A stretch of 9,104 nucleotides of DNA, taken from the NCBI GenBank assembly GCA_002292805.1, contig DBCA01000004.1:15756-24859 (forward strand). The letters are read 5' to 3'. The translations under genes were made by a program, and so were the position numbers. Positions 5,715 to 9,104 of the stretch are shown one piece after another (the stretch's first letter is position 1; every line of letters starts with the position of its first letter). Under the pieces are notes generated by a model. It worked only from the letters and a program-made list of their open reading frames with translations, was not told the origin of the DNA and ran no database searches. This DNA is from Caryophanales bacterium UBA970. GTDB lineage: Bacteria > Bacillota_I > Bacilli_A > RFN20 > CAG-826.

Positions 5715-6755
5715 ATGGCAATCAAAGTAGCAATTAACGGATTTGGACGGATCGGCCGTCTATCGTTCCGGAGAATCGTTGAAGTCGGTGGCATTGATGT
5801 GGTCGCGATTAATGACTTAACCGATGCAAAAACCCTCACGTATTTATTAAAGTATGACACGACCCACGGGCGCTTTGCCGGTGGATCGATTGAAACCTCA
5901 GCCGATGGCAAAGCCATCATCTTCAATGGTCGTTCGATTCCAGTCTTAGGTCAAGCGGATCCAAATTTAATCAAGTGGTCAGATTTTGGTGCTGATTTAG
6001 TCTTAGAATGCACCGGTCGTTTTAAAGGGATTGAAGACGCCAAAGTTCATATCACTGCCGGTGGTGCTAAAGGCGTTGTCATCTCTGCTCCCGCAGATGA
6101 AAAAACACCAACCTACGTGTTTGGTGTCAATGATGATAAATTAACCAAAGACATGCAAGTGATCTCGGGTGCAAGCTGCACCACCAACTGCTTAGCCCCA
6201 TTAATCAAAGTGTTAAATGATGCCTTCAGCATCGACACTGGATTCATGACCACCGTCCATGCGTACACCAATGATCAAACCACGTTAGACTTAGTGAAAA
6301 AAGGTGATAATCGTCGTGGTCGCGCTGCGGCTGCGAACATCGTTCCTTCTTCAACGGGTGCTGCCAAAGCCTTACACTTGGTCATCCCAGAAATGAAGGG
6401 CCGTTTAAATGGTGGAGCGTTCCGTGTTCCTGTGATCGATGGTTCCTTAGTTGATTTAACCGTCACCCTAAAGAAACCAGTCAAAGATGAAGCAGAAGTC
6501 AACGCCTTATTCAAAGCGGCTGCTCATGGTAAATTAAAAGATGTCTTAGAATATACCGAAGATGAAATCGTGAGTTCGGATATTATTGGCGCAACCGCAG
6601 GTTCTATTTTTGACGCTACACAAACCAAGTTAATGATTAATCCAGAAGGAAAACAACTCTTAAAAGTCATCTCCTGGTATGACAACGAATATTCATATAC
6701 ATCTCAATACATTCGATTGGTCAAGAAGTTTGCGTCTGTGCTTGGATTGAAGTAA
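5715..6755 (+). CDS. gap: Glyceraldehyde-3-phosphate dehydrogenase (NAD-type)
   Basis: GAPDH oxidises glyceraldehyde 3-phosphate to 1,3-bisphosphoglycerate in glycolysis. The protein has 346 residues, slightly longer than the usual 330–340. The Rossmann motif is NGFGRIGR (8–15), and Asp34 (INDL) at the end of the second strand favours NAD+ over NADP+. The catalytic site is Cys155 in SCTTNC with His182 in HAYTNDQ; phosphate-binding segments PSSTGAAKA (211–219) and the Arg in GGAFRVPV are present, as is WYDNEYSY near the end. The NAD+-favouring residue suggests the glycolytic GapA role. It has its own promoter and strong ribosome-binding site and is followed by a hairpin/T-run, so it may be expressed separately from, and more strongly than, pgk and tpiA. 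No cggR-type regulator precedes it; the neighbour is a small XRE protein. Confidence 0.97.
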   Translation: MAIKVAINGFGRIGRLSFRRIVEVGGIDVVAINDLTDAKTLTYLLKYDTTHGRFAGGSIETSADGKAIIFNGRSIPVLGQADPNLIKWSDFGADLVLECTGRFKGIEDAKVHITAGGAKGVVISAPADEKTPTYVFGVNDDKLTKDMQVISGASCTTNCLAPLIKVLNDAFSIDTGFMTTVHAYTNDQTTLDLVKKGDNRRGRAAAANIVPSSTGAAKALHLVIPEMKGRLNGGAFRVPVIDGSLVDLTVTLKKPVKDEAEVNALFKAAAHGKLKDVLEYTEDEIVSSDIIGATAGSIFDATQTKLMINPEGKQLLKVISWYDNEYSYTSQYIRLVKKFASVLGLK

Positions 6756-6770
6756 TTCAAAAACATCAAG

Positions 6771-6799
6771 AAACACTCACGCAAATCGTGAGTGTTTTT
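6771..6799 (+). terminator. Intrinsic terminator-like hairpin between gap and pgk
   Basis: AAACACTCACG (6771–6781), loop CAAAT, and CGTGAGTGTTT (6787–6797) form a perfect 11-bp stem running into TTTTT (6795–6799). This fits a rho-independent terminator. It lies between the gap stop and the pgk ribosome-binding site. Since no good separate pgk promoter is visible, it probably acts as a partial terminator or as a 3'-stabilising hairpin that keeps gap mRNA more abundant than pgk–tpiA. Confidence 0.8.
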
Positions 6800-6802
6800 C
6801 TT

Positions 6803-6809
6803 AAAGGGG
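6803..6809 (+). promoter_or_regulatory. Ribosome-binding site fixing the pgk start
   Basis: AAAGGGG lies 6 bases before the ATG at 6816. It excludes an in-frame GTG at 6792, which lies inside the terminator hairpin. Confidence 0.7.
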
Positions 6810-6815
6810 AAACCA

Positions 6816-8030
6816 ATGAAAAATTTAGCAAGTCTTCCTACGTTAACTGGCCAACGCGTCATCGTTCGTGTTGACTTTAATGTTCCATTAAAAGAAGGAG
6901 CCATCCGTGATGATAATCGGATTGTTGCGGCATTGCCCACCATTCAAGCCTTGCTTGCCAAGGGAGCAAAATTAATTCTGCTCTCTCACCTTGGTAAAGT
7001 CACCCATAAAGACCCAAGCAAAGTCGAGGATGAAAAAAAGAAGAATAATCTTCAAGTCGTTGCCACGCGCTTAAGTGCATTACTTAAACAACCTGTTCAA
7101 TTCTCAAAAGAAACCAGTGGACCTTCATTAACGGCAATGGTTAATCAATTAAAGAACGGTCAAGTCTTGCTCGTTCAAAACACCCGATATGAAGTCGGTG
7201 AAGAAAAAAATGATCCTAAACTAGCACAAGCTTGGGCGTCGCTTGCCGATGTTTTTGTCATGGATGCATTTGGCAGTGCCCATCGTGCGCATGCGTCAAC
7301 CTTTGGCATACCAGAAATTTTAAAACGCTTAGGTAAACCTGTTGCTGTCGGTTACTTGGTGGAAAAAGAAGTCAAAGCCCTTGCCAAGGTTGTGGATGTT
7401 AAGTCAACGGATCGTCCTTATGTTGCGATCATGGGTGGCTTTAAAGTCTCCGATAAAATCAAAGTCATCGATGAACTTTTAGCAAAATGCGATTATGTCC
7501 TCATTGGTGGTGCGATGACCTATACCTTCCTGAAGGCTCAAGGTAAAACCATTGGAACCTCACCCTTTGAAGCTGATCAATTAGACTATGCGTTAAGCGT
7601 GATTAAAAAAGCAAAAGGTAAACTCGTATTTGCCGATGATTATGTGGTGAGCAACACGTTTGATAATCCAACCAAGATTGAAACCCATGAAGGACAAATT
7701 CATGGTGAGATGATGGGCATGGATATTGGGCCAAAAACGATTGCCAAATTCCGCACAATTATTTTAAAAGCAAAAACATTATTTTGGAACGGCCCAATGG
7801 GTGTCTTTGAAAAACCACAATTCACCAAAGGGACAGAATCGGTTTGCCAAGCGGTGAGAACCTTAGGCAAACAAGCGTTTACCGTCTGTGGCGGAGGCGA
7901 CTCTGCGGCTGCGGTTGCCCAGTTTGGCTACATGAATGATTTCTCGCATGTCTCCACCGGTGGCGGAGCTTCCTTAGAAATGATTGAAAATGCCGGACAC
8001 TTACCTGGCATCGATATCATCTTAGGTTAA
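6816..8030 (+). CDS. pgk: Phosphoglycerate kinase
   Basis: PGK transfers phosphate from 1,3-bisphosphoglycerate to ADP, the first ATP-yielding step of glycolysis. The protein has 404 residues, normal size. Seen in order are RVDFNVPL (18–25), DDNRIVAALPTI (32–43), SHLGK (57–61), NTRY (122–125), DAFGSAHRAHAS (150–161), KVSDK (210–214), GPMGVFE (326–332), GGGDSAAAV (359–367) and TGGGAS (381–386). Some usually conserved positions differ. The 3-phosphoglycerate-site Arg of SHLGR (yeast Arg65) is Lys61, the Glu before N-x-R-F/Y is Gln121, and GGAKVSDK reads GGFKVSDK. A Lys-rich loop (61–77) follows SHLGK. Domains and nucleotide site are otherwise intact, so I expect an active enzyme. tpiA begins 4 bases after the stop. 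Confidence 0.97.
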   Translation: MKNLASLPTLTGQRVIVRVDFNVPLKEGAIRDDNRIVAALPTIQALLAKGAKLILLSHLGKVTHKDPSKVEDEKKKNNLQVVATRLSALLKQPVQFSKETSGPSLTAMVNQLKNGQVLLVQNTRYEVGEEKNDPKLAQAWASLADVFVMDAFGSAHRAHASTFGIPEILKRLGKPVAVGYLVEKEVKALAKVVDVKSTDRPYVAIMGGFKVSDKIKVIDELLAKCDYVLIGGAMTYTFLKAQGKTIGTSPFEADQLDYALSVIKKAKGKLVFADDYVVSNTFDNPTKIETHEGQIHGEMMGMDIGPKTIAKFRTIILKAKTLFWNGPMGVFEKPQFTKGTESVCQAVRTLGKQAFTVCGGGDSAAAVAQFGYMNDFSHVSTGGGASLEMIENAGHLPGIDIILG

Positions 8031-8034
8031 TGTC

Positions 8035-8793
8035 ATGAGAAAAAAATTATTATTAGGTAACTGGAAAATGAATCTAACCATCGCTGAGGCAACTGCCTTT
8101 GCAACGGCGTCGATTCCTTTGGTTGAAAAAGCAAAGGCTGCCAATGTGTTGATTGGGATTGCCCCAACGTATTTATCATTAGCAACCGTGAAACAACATA
8201 ATCCGCAATTGATTGTCAGTGCCCAAAATATTCATTTTGAAACCGCTGGGGCATTCACTGGAGAAATTAGCACCTCGATGTTAAAAGAGCTAGGTGTGGA
8301 TTGGACCTTGATTGGTCACTCGGAAAGACGTAGCTATTTTGGCGAAACCAATTTAATTTGTAATAAGAAAATGATCAAAGCTTCTCAAGATGGTTTCACC
8401 TCCGTGTATTGTGTCGGTGAATCTAGTGATGACTACGATCATGGTCGTACCAAAGGCGTGATTCGCGATCAACTTCTGATTGGATTAGCAGGATTATCCA
8501 GTGAACAAATGCAAAAAGTTGTCATCGCTTATGAACCTGTTTGGAGCATTGGTACAGGTAAAAATGCCAGTAAAGAACACGCACAAGATATCGCCAATTA
8601 TATTCGTGAACGCTTAGAAGAAATGTTTAGCCCACTGGTTGCCGAAGCAACCCTCGTACTTTATGGTGGCAGTGTTAAACCCAATAATATTAAAGATTAT
8701 TTAACCCAACCTGATGTGGATGGCGCTTTGGTCGGTGGGGCATCGTTAAAAGTTTCTTCTTTTGAAGAGCTATTGACCAACATGATTGGGTAA
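8035..8793 (+). CDS. tpiA: Triosephosphate isomerase
   Basis: TPI interconverts dihydroxyacetone phosphate and glyceraldehyde 3-phosphate. It has 252 residues, the usual size, and all expected motifs: GNWKMN (8–13, with Asn9 and Lys11), GHSERR (94–99, His95), AYEPVWSIGTGK (165–176, catalytic Glu167 and mobile loop 6), YGGSV (210–214) and the phosphate-binding GALVGGASL. The ATG lies 4 bases after the pgk stop with only a weak AGG upstream, so it is read from the pgk message and probably translationally coupled. No terminator is evident after it. The next gene is a membrane protein and not pgm or eno as in many Firmicute glycolytic operons. Confidence 0.97.
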   Translation: MRKKLLLGNWKMNLTIAEATAFATASIPLVEKAKAANVLIGIAPTYLSLATVKQHNPQLIVSAQNIHFETAGAFTGEISTSMLKELGVDWTLIGHSERRSYFGETNLICNKKMIKASQDGFTSVYCVGESSDDYDHGRTKGVIRDQLLIGLAGLSSEQMQKVVIAYEPVWSIGTGKNASKEHAQDIANYIRERLEEMFSPLVAEATLVLYGGSVKPNNIKDYLTQPDVDGALVGGASLKVSSFEELLTNMIG

Positions 8794-8849
8794 CTTGAAA
8801 TCATATCGCTTTAATAATTTCTAGAATTTGTTATTGTTAATTCATACCC

Positions 8850-8855
8850 AGGAGG
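8850..8855 (+). promoter_or_regulatory. Strong ribosome-binding site for the last gene
   Basis: AGGAGG lies 7 bases before the ATG at 8863. The 69-base gap after tpiA is very AT-rich. A TTGAAA (8795–8800) resembles a –35 box, but I see no –10 at proper spacing, so I do not call a promoter; read-through from tpiA is possible. Confidence 0.75.
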
Positions 8856-8862
8856 AAATTAT

Positions 8863-9104
8863 ATGGAACGTCCATATCAACAATACGCGAATGAAACTAG
8901 CACCACATCACCTTTAGTCAAGGTGTTTGCTTGGATGGCTGTTGCTTTAGGTGTTACTGCCCTGATGGCTTTAGGCGTTTTCTTTGCTTTCGCGAGCGGA
9001 CTTATATCAGATGATTTATTTGCAGGCTTAATGATTGGTAGCGCCATCGTTTTAATGATTAGTTATTTCTGGTTTTTATTTGGCTCTTTCCGGCGAGGTC
9101 AAGG
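8863..9104 (+). CDS. Probable Bax inhibitor-1 family membrane protein (N-terminal part; cut by window end)
   Basis: Only the first 80 codons are in the window. After a short polar N-terminus (about 1–17) come two hydrophobic stretches: about 20–46, starting VFAWMAVALGVTALMA, and about 53–74, ending FWFLFG, with FRRGQG after it. The first segment, with a W-M-x(5–6)-G-V-T-A pattern shortly after the N-terminus, resembles the first helix of bacterial BI-1/YccA/YetJ proteins, which have seven helices and ~210–240 residues and include the calcium-leak channel YetJ of B. subtilis. The family call rests on that short match; any small multi-pass membrane protein remains possible. No signal peptide is seen. 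It has its own strong ribosome-binding site. Confidence 0.6.
   Translation, partial: MERPYQQYANETSTTSPLVKVFAWMAVALGVTALMALGVFFAFASGLISDDLFAGLMIGSAIVLMISYFWFLFGSFRRGQ

Noticed and set aside
5600..5926. Minus-strand ORF across the XRE/gap junction
   Set aside because: It covers the gap promoter and the conserved start of gap in antisense; no family match or ribosome-binding site is visible.
6747..6760. TTGAA-GTAA-TTCAA inverted repeat around the gap stop codon
   Set aside because: Arms are only 5 bp and AT-rich, and the strong hairpin just downstream explains termination better.
6275..6943. Two minus-strand ORFs in gap and over the gap/pgk junction
   Set aside because: They are antisense to conserved coding sequence and to the terminator hairpin, with no sign of translation.
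8811..8841. Imperfect AT-rich inverted repeat between tpiA and the last gene, considered as a terminator
   Set aside because: It has no GC-rich stem and no T-run after it; pairing is interrupted and expected by chance in AT-rich DNA.
1..9104. Defence system, CRISPR array, mobile element, riboswitch or tRNA
   Set aside because: All sequence is accounted for by housekeeping genes with gaps under about 70 bases; no repeats, terminal inverted repeats, integrase/transposase motifs or cloverleaf-like segments were seen.

Overview
The window is a run of ten protein genes and one further partial gene, all on the + strand, with only short gaps (none over about 70 bases). There is no non-coding stretch above 300 bases, and I see no tRNA, rRNA, CRISPR array, insertion sequence or prophage. 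Gene content and order point to a Bacilli/Mollicutes-type Firmicute. The uvrA–lgt–HAD phosphatase–trxB–rapZ–whiA order is a reduced form of the B. subtilis uvrA/hprK/lgt/ppaX/trxB/yvcJ/yvcK/whiA neighbourhood. TGA is used as a stop at three tightly overlapped gene junctions and every visible Trp codon is TGG, so this is the standard bacterial code and not the Mycoplasma/Spiroplasma TGA=Trp code. An Acholeplasmatales/Izemoplasmatales/RF39-like or related low-GC Firmicute is my best guess; I cannot fix the genus.

Region 1 (1–755) is the C-terminal end of the excision-repair ATPase UvrA, open at the left edge. Region 2 (809–5638) looks like one or two overlapping operons. They encode Lgt (lipoprotein maturation, with an unusual N-terminal membrane extension), a HAD phosphatase of the PpaX/Gph type, a TrxB-like flavoprotein whose NADPH-binding motifs are degenerate, RapZ, WhiA and a 73-residue XRE-type DNA-binding protein. 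Junctions are very tight: a 1-base gap at lgt/HAD, a 17-base overlap at HAD/trxB, and ATGA overlaps at rapZ/whiA and whiA/XRE. A TATAAT box lies directly in front of rapZ. The usual partners hprK (between uvrA and lgt) and yvcK (between rapZ and whiA) are absent from these positions.

Region 3 (about 5652–8793) is a glycolytic block. gap has its own promoter and strong ribosome-binding site, followed by a strong hairpin/T-run, then pgk and tpiA separated by 4 bases. These three enzymes convert the triose phosphates to 3-phosphoglycerate with one ATP-yielding step; pgm and eno do not follow. Region 4 (8863–9104, cut by the right edge) is the start of a small multi-pass membrane protein that looks like a Bax inhibitor-1 family member.

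Most of the window is ordinary housekeeping DNA. I do not see an undescribed defence or mobile system. The points most worth a second look are the TrxB-like protein without recognisable NADPH-binding residues, the extended Lgt, the small XRE regulator placed between whiA and gap, the possible leaderless rapZ start, and substitutions at usually conserved PGK positions.
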